NCBI GenBank assembly: GCA_018673475.1
Contig: JABHCN010000013.1
Span: 1-64,000 of the forward strand
Length of the DNA: 64,000 nt
Direction of reading: 5' to 3'
Source of the DNA: Actinomycetota bacterium
Lineage (GTDB): Bacteria; Actinomycetota; Acidimicrobiia; Acidimicrobiales; MedAcidi-G1
Shown here: positions 37,786 to 55,049 of the stretch, in pieces
Layout of the letters: every line of letters begins with the position of its first letter
Position numbering within the stretch: position 1 is the first letter of the stretch
Position numbers and translations under genes: made by a program
The notes under the pieces: generated by a model
Database searches by the model: none
What the model saw: only the letters and a program-made list of their open reading frames with translations
Told to the model about the DNA's origin: nothing

Positions 37786-38424
37786 TCAGGCACCCTTCAC
37801 GGCGTTGCGGATTAGGACCGTGGCACCGCTGGCTCCGGGTACCGAGCCCCTGACCAGCAGCAGGCTGCGCTCGGAATCGGCCTCGACGACCTTGAGGTTC
37901 AGCGTTGTGGTGCGCTGGTTGCCGAGACGACCGGGCATCTTCTTGCCCTTGAACACGCGAGATGGTGTGGCGCACTGTCCGATGGCTCCGGGCTTACGGT
38001 GCACCTTGTGGGCACCGTGTGAGGCCCGCTGGCCGGCGAAACCGTGACGCTTCATGACGCCGGCGAAGCCCTTGCCCTTGCTGACAGAGGTCACGTCGAC
38101 CCGGGACTCGTCGGCGAGCGAATCGACGGTGATCTCCTGGCCAAGTTCGTATCCGTCGACATCGTCTACCCGCAACTCGACAAGGCGGACACCTGCATCC
38201 ACACCGGCACCATCGAAGTGGCCGGCCTCGGGGCGGGTCAGCTTGGCTGAATCGCGCTGGCCGAAGGTGACCTGGAGGGCGCTGTAGCCGTCGGTGGCGA
38301 CGGTTTTGATCTGGACGACACGGTTGGGGAGCACGCGCAGAACGGTGACGGGAACGACGCGGTTCTCGTCGTCCCACACCTGGGTCATGCCGACCTTCTC
38401 GCCGACTATTGCCTTGCTTGCCAT
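37786..38424 (-). CDS. rplC: 50S ribosomal protein L3
   Basis: 212 residues. KAIVGEKVGMTQVWDDENRV, VSKGKGFAGVMKRHGFAGQR and GQCATPSRVFKGKKMPGRLG are the signatures; the long loop reaching the peptidyl-transferase centre is complete. The ribosome binding site AGGAG lies 7 bases before ATG 38424. Because rpsJ is not directly upstream, rplC now heads this transcript, with its own promoter candidate at 38639-38667. Confidence 0.97.
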   Translation of the reverse strand: MASKAIVGEKVGMTQVWDDENRVVPVTVLRVLPNRVVQIKTVATDGYSALQVTFGQRDSAKLTRPEAGHFDGAGVDAGVRLVELRVDDVDGYELGQEITVDSLADESRVDVTSVSKGKGFAGVMKRHGFAGQRASHGAHKVHRKPGAIGQCATPSRVFKGKKMPGRLGNQRTTTLNLKVVEADSERSLLLVRGSVPGASGATVLIRNAVKGA

Positions 38425-38443
38425 GATGGCTCCTGCGACTGGA

Positions 38444-38466
38444 ACCGGTGGGTGCCTCCCACCGGT
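38444..38466 (-). other. Leader hairpin before rplC
   Basis: A perfect 9-bp stem (38444-38452 with 38458-38466) and 5-base loop lies 20 bases before the rplC start codon, just upstream of its ribosome binding site. No T tract follows, so it is not a simple terminator. It could serve translational or attenuation control of the S10-type operon. Confidence 0.5.
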
Positions 38467-38638
38467 AGCGACCTCTGGCGGCCGCTCACGCGAACGCTCC
38501 GCACGGAAAACCCGGCGGAGCGATAATTTCGGTTTCGCCGTACGGTTCCGCTGCGCTGCACCGGTTTGAATCGGATCGGCAGACGGCCTTAACGGACATC
38601 GGTTTTCTCACTCCGGGCCCTCCGGAGCGTTGGGGGTA

Positions 38639-38667
38639 ACGATACGGCCGAAGCGGCCGCCCCACAA
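38639..38667 (-). promoter_or_regulatory. Candidate promoter of the rplC ribosomal operon
   Basis: On the minus strand TTGTGG, 17 bases, TATCGT, followed by TA. The hexamers and spacing are identical to those proposed for groES. The transcript would have a leader of about 208 bases before rplC. The rest of the 323-base gap (38425-38747) shows the leader hairpin but no gene. Confidence 0.55.
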
Positions 38668-38747
38668 CCGGGTGGCCATCCCTCAGGGGTCATGGGTCTA
38701 CCGGTAGCGTCGGGATCTGAACCGGCGATGGTCAGGAGCGCTACCCG

Positions 38748-39938
38748 GTGAACAACCCGAACGAGGGAATTCCCGACGAACCCCCAGTTCAACGCATGTT
38801 TTCGGGTATCCCGACTACCCCGCCGGCATGGGCAGTCAGGGCCCTCCTGACACTCCTGGGCGGCCTGGCCACCCTCTGGTACCTGCGCGGAATCCTGGCA
38901 TCGTTGAGGTCCCTCTTCCTCATTCTCCTGGTGGCGATGTTCCTCTCATTCGCCCTGGAACCAGCTGTCAACCGACTGGAGCGGTTGGGCTTGCGCCGAG
39001 GTCTCGGAACGGCGCTCGTATTCCTGGTCGGGATGGGTGCCCTCGGAGGGTTCGGCACGCTCGTGGGAACAATGCTCGCCGAGCAGGTAACTGCCTTCAG
39101 CGAGAACGTTCCCTCCTACCTCCGAGACATCGACACGTTCCTGGAGGACACCTTCGGCATCTCAGGCGCAACCGCCGACCTTCGAGCCGAGTACGACGAA
39201 GGAATGGCCCGCCAACTCGGTGCCGTCGCCAACGACATGGCACGCTTCGGGACCACCATCGTCAACGTGCTGTTCCAGATCTTCACGGTCGGGCTGTTCG
39301 CCTTCTACATGCTGGCCGAGGGGCCGGCCCTCCGCAGGACCGTGTGTTCCCTGCTGCCACAGCACAGGCAGAGGGCTGTAATCGAGGTATGGGACCTGGC
39401 AATCTCCAAGACCGGTGGCTACATCCTCTCCCGCACGGTTCTGGCAGTGGCATCCACCATCGTCCACTGGGTGGCCTTCGAGGTGATCGGCCTCCCCTCC
39501 CCCCTGGCACTCGCCCTGTGGGTGGGGGTCATGTCGCAGTTCGTTCCCGTTGTCGGCACCTACATAGCGGGTTCGGTCCCGATCGTCATCGGGTTACTTG
39601 AAGAACCCATCCACGGCCTCTGGGCACTGGTGGTCATAGCCGTCTACCAGCAGGTCGAGAACTACCTCTTTGCTCCCCGGATCACATCGCAGACCATGCA
39701 GCTGCACGCCGCTGTTGCCTTCGGGTCCGTCATCGCCGGTGCCGCCATCCTGGGAGTTGTCGGTGCACTGCTGGCCCTACCGGCTGCAGCAACCGTTCAG
39801 GCGGTCGTGTCATCCACCGCTCCGCGCCACGAGGTGGCCGAGGATCTGTTGGACCAGAGCCAAGTGCGGCGCGGTCGCCGGCAACGGCCCGAGCGACAGG
39901 CGATCGCCGAGACCGACGCCGAAGATCGGGAAACCTGA
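38748..39938 (+). CDS. AI-2E/PerM-family membrane transporter
   Basis: 396 residues; GTG 38748 with GGAG nine bases upstream is the likely start, ATG 38796 an alternative. Hydrophobic helices around residues 35-75 include SLFLILLVAMFLSFALEPAV, and VGVMSQFVPVVGTYIAGSVP followed by ALVVIAVYQQVENYLFAPR is the AI-2E/PerM signature. Members are inner-membrane proteins reported to export autoinducer-2, Na+ or other solutes; function in this organism is unknown. The C terminus is basic and cytoplasmic (RRGRRQRPERQ). It is the only plus-strand gene inside the ribosomal region and separates rpsJ from rplC. Confidence 0.88.
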   Translation: MNNPNEGIPDEPPVQRMFSGIPTTPPAWAVRALLTLLGGLATLWYLRGILASLRSLFLILLVAMFLSFALEPAVNRLERLGLRRGLGTALVFLVGMGALGGFGTLVGTMLAEQVTAFSENVPSYLRDIDTFLEDTFGISGATADLRAEYDEGMARQLGAVANDMARFGTTIVNVLFQIFTVGLFAFYMLAEGPALRRTVCSLLPQHRQRAVIEVWDLAISKTGGYILSRTVLAVASTIVHWVAFEVIGLPSPLALALWVGVMSQFVPVVGTYIAGSVPIVIGLLEEPIHGLWALVVIAVYQQVENYLFAPRITSQTMQLHAAVAFGSVIAGAAILGVVGALLALPAAATVQAVVSSTAPRHEVAEDLLDQSQVRRGRRQRPERQAIAETDAEDRET

Positions 39939-39960
39939 GCTCACTCTCTGGTCAAAACCC

Positions 39961-39986
39961 GGAGGACGCCCCGCAGGGCGTCCTCC
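39961..39986. terminator. Bidirectional terminator between the transporter gene and rpsJ
   Basis: A perfect 11-bp stem (39961-39971 with 39976-39986) and 4-base loop CGCA sits between two convergent genes. On the minus strand it is followed by GGGTTTTG; on the plus strand by a weaker T-rich stretch. It would end the rpsL-rpsG-fusA-tuf-rpsJ transcript and the transporter transcript. Confidence 0.8.
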
Positions 39987-40031
39987 AACTCGTTCTGTTG
40001 TACCCGTTCGGGACCCGGCCGGGCCCCTTGA

Positions 40032-40352
40032 TCAGGTCTGTTGAATCTTGATCTCGACGTCGACCCCTGCCGGCAGGTCAAGGCGCTGGAGCGAATCGAT
40101 CGTCTTGGGCGACGGTTGCATGATGTCGAGAAGACGCTTGTGGATGCGCATCTCGAAATGCTCTCGAGAATCCTTGTCCTTGAAGGGCCCCCGGATGACC
40201 GTGTAGCGGTGCTTCTCGGTCGGAAGCGGCACCGGACCACGGATATCGGCCTGGGTGCGAAGGACGGTCTCTACGATCTTGCGTGTCGACTGGTCGATCA
40301 CCTCGTGATCGTAGGCCTTGAGCCGAATCCGAATCTTCTGGCCAGCTGGCAT
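40032..40352 (-). CDS. rpsJ: 30S ribosomal protein S10
   Basis: 106 residues of the small-subunit head; also the NusE transcription antitermination factor that binds NusG and Nus[41 protein letters not shown] and [13 protein letters not shown] are signatures. It lies 13 bases after tuf and ends its transcript here, rather than continuing into rplC as in the usual S10 operon. Confidence 0.97.
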   Translation of the reverse strand: MPAGQKIRIRLKAYDHEVIDQSTRKIVETVLRTQADIRGPVPLPTEKHRYTVIRGPFKDKDSREHFEMRIHKRLLDIMQPSPKTIDSLQRLDLPAGVDVEIKIQQT

Positions 40353-40365
40353 CCGCTGATCCCTG

Positions 40366-41556
40366 CTACTTGAGGATCTTGGTTACAGCGCCGGCACCGA
40401 CTGTGCGGCCACCTTCGCGGATGGCGAACCGGAGGCCGACGTCCATGGCGATTGGAGCGATGAGCTCAACGGTCATGGTGGTGTTGTCGCCTGGCATGCA
40501 CATCTCGACACCTTCGTCGAGGGCGATGTTGCCGGTCACGTCGGTGGTCCTGAAGTAGAACTGCGGACGGTAGTTGGAGAAGAACGGCTTGTGGCGTCCA
40601 CCCTCCTTGGTTGTCAGCACGTAGACCTCGGCCTCGAACTGGGTGTGCGGTGTGATCGAGCCGGGCTTGGCAAGAACCTGCCCACGCTGGACCTGCTCCT
40701 TGTCGATACCCCGCAGGAGTGCACCGATGTTGTCACCGGCGATTCCCTCGTCGAGCAGCTTGCGGAACATCTCGACACCGGTGCAGACCGTGGTCTGGGT
40801 GTCCTTGAGGCCGACGATCTCGATGTTGTCGCCGGTGTTCACCTTGCCCTGCTCGACACGACCGGTGACGACAGTGCCGCGACCGGTGATCGAGAACACG
40901 TCCTCGATGGGCATCAGGAACGGCTTGTCGACATCGCGGTCCGGCTGGGGGATGAACTCGTCGACCTGGTTCATGAGGTCGACCACCTGATTGGCTGCGG
41001 CCTCGTCGCCCTCTAGGGCCTTCAGGGCCGATACCCGCACAACCGGTGTGTCGTCGCCCGGGAAGTCGTACTCGTCGAGCAGCTCGCGGACCTCCATCTC
41101 GACCAGTTCGAGGAGTTCCTCGTCATCGACCATGTCGCACTTGTTGAGGGCGACGATGATCTTGGGCACACCCACCTGGCGGGCCAGCAGCACGTGCTCA
41201 CGTGTCTGGGGCATGGGGCCATCGGCGGCTGACACGACAAGGATCGCACCGTCGACCTGGGCCGCACCGGTGATCATGTTCTTGATGTAGTCGGCGTGAC
41301 CGGGCATGTCGACGTGGGCGTAGTGGCGGTTCGGTGTCTCGTACTCGACGTGCGAGACGTTGATCGTGATGCCACGCTCACGCTCTTCAGGCGCCTTGTC
41401 GATGTTGTCGAACTCGGTAAATGCCGTTGAATCGGGATCACGGTCCGAGAGGACCTTGGTAATCGCCGCGGTAAGGGTTGTCTTACCGTGATCGATATGT
41501 CCCATGGTGCCGACATTTACGTGTGGCTTGTTGCGTTCAAACTGGGCCTTGGCCAT
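40366..41556 (-). CDS. tuf: Elongation factor Tu
   Basis: 396-residue GTPase that delivers aminoacyl-tRNA. G1 is [16 protein letters not shown]2 lies in [21 protein letters not shown]3 is [15 protein letters not shown], and the specificity motif is [11 protein letters not shown]. The C-terminal domain ends [15 protein letters not shown]. Single gene in the standard str-operon position after fusA. Confidence 0.98.
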   Translation of the reverse strand: MAKAQFERNKPHVNVGTMGHIDHGKTTLTAAITKVLSDRDPDSTAFTEFDNIDKAPEERERGITINVSHVEYETPNRHYAHVDMPGHADYIKNMITGAAQVDGAILVVSAADGPMPQTREHVLLARQVGVPKIIVALNKCDMVDDEELLELVEMEVRELLDEYDFPGDDTPVVRVSALKALEGDEAAANQVVDLMNQVDEFIPQPDRDVDKPFLMPIEDVFSITGRGTVVTGRVEQGKVNTGDNIEIVGLKDTQTTVCTGVEMFRKLLDEGIAGDNIGALLRGIDKEQVQRGQVLAKPGSITPHTQFEAEVYVLTTKEGGRHKPFFSNYRPQFYFRTTDVTGNIALDEGVEMCMPGDNTTMTVELIAPIAMDVGLRFAIREGGRTVGAGAVTKILK

Positions 41557-41599
41557 GACTCTTCCTTGGATTTGTGTTTCTGGTTCTTCTGCTCAGTGG

Positions 41600-43687
41600 T
41601 CATTCACCGCGTATGCGGCTCACGATTTCTTCCTGCACCGACCCTGGTGTCTGCTGATATGAGTCGAATTGCATGGTGTAGGTCGCGCGCCCCTGGGTGC
41701 GCGAACGCAGATCGGTAGCGTACCCGAACATCTCGGACAACGGTACCTGTGCGCTCACCACCTGGTTTCCGCTCCGGGCCTCCATCTGGCCGACCCTGCC
41801 GCGTCGAGAGTTGAGGTCGCCGACGACGTCACCCATGTACTCCTCTGGGGTCACCACCTCGACACCCATGACAGGCTCGAGCAGAACCGGCTTGGCCAGG
41901 CGGACAACTTCACGGAACCAGGCCTGTGCGGCGATCTTGAAGGCCATCTCAGACGAGTCGACATCGTGTGACTTACCGTCGTTGAGGCTCACCTTCATCC
42001 CCAGCAGGGGGAATCCGGCAAGAACTCCGGCGGTCATGGCCGACTGGATACCTGCGTTCACGGAGGGGATGTACTCCTTGGGCACGCGGCCACCCCTGAT
42101 GTTGTCCTCGAACATGTAGGTCTCGTCGTCTTCGCTCCAGGGAGCGATCGAGGCAACGATCTCAGCGAACTGTCCGGAACCGCCGGTCTGCTTCTTGTGC
42201 GTGTAGCGGTGGTCGGCGACCTCTCTGGTGATGGTCTCACGGTAGGCCACCTGTGGCTTGCCGACGTTGGCATCCACCCTGAACTCGCGTTTCATACGAT
42301 CGACAAGCACCTCGAGGTGAAGTTCACCCATGCCGCCGATAATCGTCTGTCCGGTGTCCTCGTCGCTCTTGACAGTGAAGGTGGGGTCCTCCTCGGCCAA
42401 CGCTCCGAGCGCCCTGCCCATCTTGTCCTGATCGGCCTTGGAGCGTGGCTCGACTGCGACGTGGATGACAGGAAGGGGAAACTCCAGCTGCTCAAGCACG
42501 ATCGGGTGGTCCGGTGCACAGAGGGTGTCTCCGGTTCGGGTGTTCTTGAGGCCAATGCCCGCCACGATGTCTCCGGCACGGACATCATCGCGGTCCTCAC
42601 GGTCGTTGGCGTGCATCTCGAGGATCCGGCCAATCCGTTCCTTGGAACCGGTACGGGCATTGAGCACCGCCGATCCCTTGTCGAGGGTGCCGCTGTAGGC
42701 CCGGAAGTAGACGAGCTTGCCAACGTGGGGATCGGTCATGATCTTGAATGCAAGGGCGGCAAACGGCTCATCGTCGGCGGCGACCCGTTCGACCGTGTCG
42801 CCAGTGCGGGGGTGGACTCCCTCTACAGGGGGAAGGTCCAGGGGCGACGGAAGGTATTCAACCACCGCGTCCAACAGGGGCTGTACCCCCTTGTTCTTGA
42901 ATGCCGAGCCCGTGAGGATCGGCACGCAGTCACCAGAGATCGTTCCAGAGCGCAGCGCCGAGCGAATGTCGGCGGGGGTGATCTGCTCTTCGGCAACAAA
43001 CTTCTCGAGGATGTTCTCGTCGAACTCGGACAGGCAGTCAAGTAGCTCGCTGTGGTACTCCTCGGCCGATTCGACCATGTCCTCGGGGATGTCCACGACG
43101 TCCCACGAGGCACCAAGGTCCTCGCTCTGCCACACGAGGGCCTTCATCTCGACAAGGTCGACCACACCGGCGAACCCGGCCTCGGCACCAATCGGCAACT
43201 GAACTACCGCCGCGTTGCAACCAAGTCGCTCGCGGATGGTTCCCAACACGAAGTAGAAGTCGGCACCCGTGCGGTCCATCTTGTTGACGAAGCACATGCG
43301 GGGAACTGCGTACTTGTCGGCCTGGCGCCAGACGGTCTCGGTCTGTGGCTCTACGCCGGCGACACCGTCGAACACGGCCACGGCGCCGTCAAGCACACGA
43401 AGTGAACGCTCCACCTCGACGGTGAAGTCGACGTGACCGGGGGTGTCGATGATGTTCACCCTGTGGTCGTTCCAGAAACAACTCGTGGCAGCCGAGGTGA
43501 TCGTGATGCCCCGCTCCTGCTCCTGTTCCATCCAGTCCATGGTGGCGGCACCGTCGTGGACCTCGCCGATTTTGTAGTTGACCCCGGTGTAGTAGAGGAT
43601 TCGCTCGGTGGTCGTGGTCTTGCCCGCGTCGATATGGGCCATGATCCCGATGTTGCGGGTCTTTGCAAGTGGGTGTCGCTCGGCCAT
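41600..43687 (-). CDS. fusA: Elongation factor G
   Basis: 695-residue translocation GTPase. G1 is [19 protein letters not shown], the switch region has [18 protein letters not shown]3 is [16 protein letters not shown] and the specificity motif is [12 protein letters not shown]. Domains II-V follow, with [20 protein letters not shown] and [16 protein letters not shown] near the end. Normal length. A 143-base gap precedes it after rpsG. Confidence 0.97.
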   Translation of the reverse strand: MAERHPLAKTRNIGIMAHIDAGKTTTTERILYYTGVNYKIGEVHDGAATMDWMEQEQERGITITSAATSCFWNDHRVNIIDTPGHVDFTVEVERSLRVLDGAVAVFDGVAGVEPQTETVWRQADKYAVPRMCFVNKMDRTGADFYFVLGTIRERLGCNAAVVQLPIGAEAGFAGVVDLVEMKALVWQSEDLGASWDVVDIPEDMVESAEEYHSELLDCLSEFDENILEKFVAEEQITPADIRSALRSGTISGDCVPILTGSAFKNKGVQPLLDAVVEYLPSPLDLPPVEGVHPRTGDTVERVAADDEPFAALAFKIMTDPHVGKLVYFRAYSGTLDKGSAVLNARTGSKERIGRILEMHANDREDRDDVRAGDIVAGIGLKNTRTGDTLCAPDHPIVLEQLEFPLPVIHVAVEPRSKADQDKMGRALGALAEEDPTFTVKSDEDTGQTIIGGMGELHLEVLVDRMKREFRVDANVGKPQVAYRETITREVADHRYTHKKQTGGSGQFAEIVASIAPWSEDDETYMFEDNIRGGRVPKEYIPSVNAGIQSAMTAGVLAGFPLLGMKVSLNDGKSHDVDSSEMAFKIAAQAWFREVVRLAKPVLLEPVMGVEVVTPEEYMGDVVGDLNSRRGRVGQMEARSGNQVVSAQVPLSEMFGYATDLRSRTQGRATYTMQFDSYQQTPGSVQEEIVSRIRGE

Positions 43688-43830
43688 GTCAGTGTCTCGA
43701 TGCTTGGTTGTTCAGATCTTGGTCCGGGCCCGCGTGGGCCCTCTGGTGTTTCTGGTGCACCCGTGGTTTCGCCTTCGTGACTACCCCTACGGCGGCACGG
43801 GCTCTGGCCCGCGCTACACCCCGGGGTGGT
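43688..43830 (-). other. rpsG-fusA intergenic region
   Basis: A 143-base spacer with a GC-rich hairpin (GGGCCC, 4-base loop, GGGCCC at 43726-43741). No T tract follows, so it is probably a leader or processing structure rather than a terminator. No gene seen. Confidence 0.4.
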
Positions 43831-44301
43831 TCACCAGCGGTAGTGGGCGAACGCCTTGTTTGCCTCGGCCATCTTGTGAAGGTCCTCGCGGCGCTTCACC
43901 GAGGCACCGATGCCATTGGAGGCATCCATGATCTCGTTTGCCAGGCGCTCAGCCATCGTGGGCTCACGACGGTCACGCGAGTAGTTCACCAGCCACCTGA
44001 CGGCAAGGGTGTTGGCACGGCGCGGGCGAACCTCGACGGGAACCTGATAGGTGGCACCGCCTACACGACGGCTTCGGACCTCGAGCTGGGGCCGGACATT
44101 CTCGATGGCACGCTTCAGGGTGCCGACCGGCTCACTACCGGTCTTGGACTCGACCATCGTCATCGACGCGTAGACGATTCGCTCCGCTGTGGAGCGCTTG
44201 CCCTTCTGGAGAACCTTGTTCACCAACTGGGTTATCGCAACCGACCGGTAGACCGGATCGGGGGTCAGTTCGCGGCGTACCGCTGGGCCCTTCCGTGGCA
44301 C
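43831..44301 (-). CDS. rpsG: 30S ribosomal protein S7
   Basis: 156 residues organising the small-subunit head near the E site. [20 protein letters not shown] and [18 protein letters not shown] start the family fold, and [13 protein letters not shown] ends it. Two bases after rpsL. Length typical of actinobacterial S7 proteins. Confidence 0.97.
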   Translation of the reverse strand: MPRKGPAVRRELTPDPVYRSVAITQLVNKVLQKGKRSTAERIVYASMTMVESKTGSEPVGTLKRAIENVRPQLEVRSRRVGGATYQVPVEVRPRRANTLAVRWLVNYSRDRREPTMAERLANEIMDASNGIGASVKRREDLHKMAEANKAFAHYRW

Positions 44302-44303
44302 GA

Positions 44304-44675
44304 TCAGCCTTCTTTCTTGGCGCCGTAGCGGCTTCGGGCCTGACGGCGCTGGCTTACCCCTGAGGTGTCAAGGGTTCCACGGACGACCTTGTAGCGGACA
44401 CCGGGAAGGTCCTTCACACGGCCACCACGAACCAGAACGATCGAGTGTTCCTGGAGGTTGTGGCCCTCGCCCGGGATGTAGGCCGTGATCTCGGCACCGC
44501 TGGTCAGCCGGACACGGGCCACCTTGCGCAGGGCCGAGTTCGGCTTCTTGGGAGTGGTCGTGTACACCCTCGTGCAGACGCCACGGCGCTGGGGTGCGCC
44601 CTTGAGGGCCGGTGTGGCCTCCTTGCGACGCTTTGAAGAACGGCCCTTGCGGACCAACTGCTGAATAGTGGGCAC
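44304..44675 (-). CDS. rpsL: 30S ribosomal protein S12
   Basis: 123-residue decoding-centre protein starting at GTG 44675, with GAGGTAGACAA upstream. [20 protein letters not shown] and [19 protein letters not shown] carry Lys residues at the two classic streptomycin-resistance sites, so the sequence is wild-type there. It heads rpsL-rpsG-fusA-tuf-rpsJ, 161 bases after rpoC. Confidence 0.97.
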   Translation of the reverse strand: MPTIQQLVRKGRSSKRRKEATPALKGAPQRRGVCTRVYTTTPKKPNSALRKVARVRLTSGAEITAYIPGEGHNLQEHSIVLVRGGRVKDLPGVRYKVVRGTLDTSGVSQRRQARSRYGAKKEG

Positions 44676-44771
44676 TTGTCTACCTCGTTGCGGAACCCGT
44701 ACAGGTCCCTGAATGGAGAAACTCGAAACATCGTCGCGGCGACACTGGGGTCACACCGCAGCCAGCGACTG

Positions 44772-44801
44772 AGTCTACGGGTGGAAAAACGCTACTCACA
44801 A
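44772..44801 (-). promoter_or_regulatory. Candidate rpsL operon promoter
   Basis: On the minus strand TTGTGA, 18 bases, TAGACT in the rpoC-rpsL gap, predicting a leader of about 90 bases. The -35 hexamer resembles TTGTGG at groES and rplC. Confidence 0.4.
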
Positions 44802-44836
44802 GCGCGACCCGCACGACATGCCGCTGAGACCTTCAC

Positions 44837-48829
<3,993 letters not shown>

Positions 48830-48894
48830 TCGTCTACTTCCTACGTCTTGTCACTGGGTACATGTCACTAACTATCGGTCTGAACTTGGATGGA

Positions 48895-52512
<3,618 letters not shown>

Positions 52513-52703
52513 TAGAACTCCTGGCCAGGGTTTACGGACAAGGGGCAAACCGGGGAACGACCATTACCGATCCGAAAACGGAACATGCAACAGGCGCGAC
52601 CACGGCAACTGCGAAGCCTAATGCGAGCGCGCAGGGCTCCGCAACCCCCAAACCATCATCGGCCCGGGGAGGAGACACCACTACGTGATGCCCTCCGGGC
52701 CCA

Positions 52704-52732
52704 AGGCTAGGGAATCTGAACCCGCGGGTCAA
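52704..52732 (-). promoter_or_regulatory. Candidate rpoBC promoter
   Basis: On the minus strand TTGACC, 17 bases, TAGCCT, about 185 bases before rpoB and downstream of the rplL hairpin. The -35 matches five of six consensus bases. It would allow rpoBC expression independent of rplJL. Confidence 0.5.
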
Positions 52733-52772
52733 GGTTCTCGGGTCTCCGATGGAGAGAGGGCCCAAAACGACC

Positions 52773-52801
52773 GATGCCCCCGGGAGTTACCCGGGGGCAT
52801 C
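52773..52801 (-). terminator. rplL-rpoB attenuator/terminator hairpin
   Basis: A perfect 12-bp stem (52773-52784 with 52790-52801) and 5-base loop starts 21 bases after the rplL stop, followed on the minus strand by GGTCGTTTTGGG. It matches the known partial terminator that lowers rpoBC relative to rplJL in other bacteria. Confidence 0.8.
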
Positions 52802-52822
52802 GTGAAGGACGGTTTCCCGTCG

Positions 52823-53200
52823 CTACTTGAGTTCGATTGACGCGCCGGCAGCCTCGAGGGACTCCTTGGCCTTCTCGGCGTCTTCCTTCGAAACACCCTC
52901 CATCACGTTGCTGGGGGCGCCGTCGACAAGCTCCTTGGCGTCCTTGAGGCCCAGGTTGGTCAGTGCCCTGACCTCCTTGATCACCTGGATCTTCTTGTCG
53001 CCGGAGTCAGTCAGAACGACATCAAATGCGTCCTGCTCCTCTTCTTCCTCGCCATCACCGGCAGCGGGGGCGGCGGCGGCCGCAGCCACGGGAGCAGCGG
53101 CTGTAACACCGAACTTCTCCTCGAACTCGGTCAGCATCTCGCTCAACTCGAGAACGCTCATCTCAGCGATGGCGTCCAGTATCTCTTCTTTGGTTGCCAT
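52823..53200 (-). CDS. rplL: 50S ribosomal protein L7/L12
   Basis: 125-residue stalk protein that recruits translation factors. The N-terminal dimer domain ([16 protein letters not shown]), an Ala/Pro-rich hinge, and the C-terminal factor-binding domain ([20 protein letters not shown]) are standard. Two bases after rplJ and before the attenuator. Confidence 0.97.
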   Translation of the reverse strand: MATKEEILDAIAEMSVLELSEMLTEFEEKFGVTAAAPVAAAAAAPAAGDGEEEEEQDAFDVVLTDSGDKKIQVIKEVRALTNLGLKDAKELVDGAPSNVMEGVSKEDAEKAKESLEAAGASIELK

Positions 53201-53202
53201 GA

Positions 53203-53955
53203 TCAGGCCTCCTCGGTGTCGTCGGCCGCAGCCGTCTCTGTGTCGGCATCTGCCTCTTCGGCAGCTACCCCATTGTCATCAGCCGGCGCCTCTTCAGCAG
53301 CAGCATCATTGTCATCAGCCGGTGCCTCTTCAGCCACGGCATCAGAATCTGTTTCCTCGACCGGAGCCTCATCGGCAACGGCCTCACCCTCGTCGGCGTC
53401 GTCTGACGACACCGGTCCACCCTGCTGCTCGATCAGCGCCTTGAGCCCGTAGGCCAGGTTCTGTGGGAGTGCATTGAGAAGGCTTGCGAACTGCTGCATC
53501 GGTGCAGCCAATGCGCCGGCAATCTGGGCGAGCAGAACCTCACGCGGTGCGATCTTGGCCAGGGCCCTGATCTGCTCGACGCTCAACCGCTCAGAGTCCA
53601 ACAGGCCACCCTTGATCACCAGGGCCTCGTGGACCTTGGCGAACTCGTCCAGGGCCTTTGCGACCGACACCGCATCGCCGGCTGAACCATCGGGCCGCTC
53701 GCCGACCAGGGCAATGGCTGTAGGCCCGGTCAGCAGGTCGTCAATATCGAAGTCCAGATCGCTGACCGCCAGCCTCACGAGGGTGTTCTTGTACACCTTG
53801 TACTCGCCACCGACTGCACGCAGTGCAGCACGCAACTCGGCCAGGGCAGGGACATCAAGGCCCCTGTATTCGGTTAGCACCGCGGCTTCGGTGTTGGACA
53901 GCCGCTCGCGAACCTCGTCTACGACAGCAACCTTGTCGGGGCGGGGATTCTCCAC
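53203..53955 (-). CDS. rplJ: 50S ribosomal protein L10 with acidic repeat tail
   Basis: 250 residues from GTG 53955, which follows AGGAGG; longer frames upstream are not conserved. The L10 core ([36 protein letters not shown], and the C-terminal stalk helix) covers about residues 1-180. The last 70 residues are almost all Ala, Asp and Glu, with a duplicated EEAPADDN unit encoded by a DNA direct repeat (53271-53334). L10 usually has about 165-175 residues. It anchors L7/L12 dimers. Confidence 0.95.
   Translation of the reverse strand: MENPRPDKVAVVDEVRERLSNTEAAVLTEYRGLDVPALAELRAALRAVGGEYKVYKNTLVRLAVSDLDFDIDDLLTGPTAIALVGERPDGSAGDAVSVAKALDEFAKVHEALVIKGGLLDSERLSVEQIRALAKIAPREVLLAQIAGALAAPMQQFASLLNALPQNLAYGLKALIEQQGGPVSSDDADEGEAVADEAPVEETDSDAVAEEAPADDNDAAAEEAPADDNGVAAEEADADTETAAADDTEEA
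53271..53334. repeat. Tandem 28-base direct repeat in the rplJ tail
   Basis: Copies at 53271-53298 and 53307-53334 differ by one base, with a 36-base period that keeps the reading frame (12 residues). Each encodes EEAPADDN. It likely arose by slippage or unequal recombination and could vary in copy number between strains. Confidence 0.85.
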
Positions 53956-54225
53956 GCTCCTACCTCCTGGTGTTCCTCGGGTCAGGGGCTGCCGGTTGCA
54001 CCGGCCTCCCATGTACGTCTTCAATCTGGCGTGACGGACGTACACCGATGACCCGGTCCGGACATGGTCCGGAGCCGATCAGGAGACTCGCCTGCTCGGG
54101 CGGCTGGTAGGCGCGTTCTGTGCCATCTGGCGGCACAACCCGGAGGTCTTCGGTGAGCGTGTCAGTTGTGGCGGTCAGGGTAGCGGTGCATCGTCACACC
54201 CCCACCTCGACTGCTGCGGTAGGCG
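53956..54225 (-). promoter_or_regulatory. Structured rplJL leader (L10 leader candidate)
   Basis: A 270-base gap before rplJ. It holds an 8-bp stem with a 17-base loop (54012-54019 with 54037-54044), a GC-rich hairpin nearer the start codon, and further inverted repeats. In many bacteria L10 or L10-L12 binds such a leader to repress rplJL. Placement fits; the kink-turn was not modelled. Confidence 0.5.
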
Positions 54226-54939
54226 TCAGTCGGCGACCTGTTGTGGATCGATCCTGACACTCGGCCCCATCGTTGATGAGATGGCGACCTTCTTGAAATA
54301 GCGGCCCTTGGTAGACGCCGGCCTGAGACGCTCCAGCTCCTCGACCGCTGCCTTCAGGTTGACTACAAGTGCCGGAACCTCAAAGCTGACGCGTCCGATC
54401 GGTAGATGGACGTTTCCGAACTTGTCTGTACGGAACTCGACCTTGCCGCCCTTGAACTCGGCTACTGCCTTGGCGACATCGTCGGTGACGGTGCCGGACT
54501 TCGGGTTTGGCATCAGACCACGAGGTCCGAGCGAGCGTCCCAGCTTGCCGACCGTCGGCATCATGTCGGGGGTAGCTATGGCCACATCGAAGTCGAGCAT
54601 TCCGCCTTCGACCTCTGCAGCCAGGTCATCGGCACCGACATGGTCTGCACCGGCCTCGCTGGCAGCCGTAGCCGCCGCGCCCTGGGCGAACACGGCCACA
54701 CGGACGTCCTTGCCGGTTCCAGATGGCAGGCTCACGGTTCCGCGGATCATCTCCTCGGTCTTGCGTGGGTCAACGGCAAGACGCACCACCAGGTCGATGC
54801 TCTCATCGAACTTGGAGCCGTGGACCGACCTGACCATCTCGAGCGCATCTGTGCCCGAGTGGAGTTCCTGTGGGTCTATACGGGCCGCCGCATCGTCGTA
54901 ACGCCTGCCCCGGCCACTGCTATTTTCACTCTTCGCCAT
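54226..54939 (-). CDS. rplA: 50S ribosomal protein L1
   Basis: 237 residues from ATG 54939. L1 forms the mobile stalk that helps release E-site tRNA. KFDESIDLVVRLAVDPRKTE, GRSLGPRGLMPNPKSGTVT and EFRTDKFGNVHLPIGRVSF are signatures. The N terminus (MAKSENSSGRGRRYDD) has a short charged lead. 110 bases after rplK. Confidence 0.96.
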   Translation of the reverse strand: MAKSENSSGRGRRYDDAAARIDPQELHSGTDALEMVRSVHGSKFDESIDLVVRLAVDPRKTEEMIRGTVSLPSGTGKDVRVAVFAQGAAATAASEAGADHVGADDLAAEVEGGMLDFDVAIATPDMMPTVGKLGRSLGPRGLMPNPKSGTVTDDVAKAVAEFKGGKVEFRTDKFGNVHLPIGRVSFEVPALVVNLKAAVEELERLRPASTKGRYFKKVAISSTMGPSVRIDPQQVAD

Positions 54940-55049
54940 GGTGTTCCTCCCGGCTTCCTCGTGTTCGGCTCCTGTGTCCGGCGGGGCGAGGTACTCCCCT
55001 GTCCCGGAACCACCCATTGCGGGTGGTGGCCATTCGGTCTTCGGTCTGG

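Noticed and set aside
43726-43741. Terminator between rpsG and fusA
   Set aside because: The hairpin is short and has no T tract, and operon continuity is expected here.
44304-44675. Streptomycin or rifampicin resistance changes in rpsL and rpoB
   Set aside because: The classic resistance positions carry wild-type residues in both genes.
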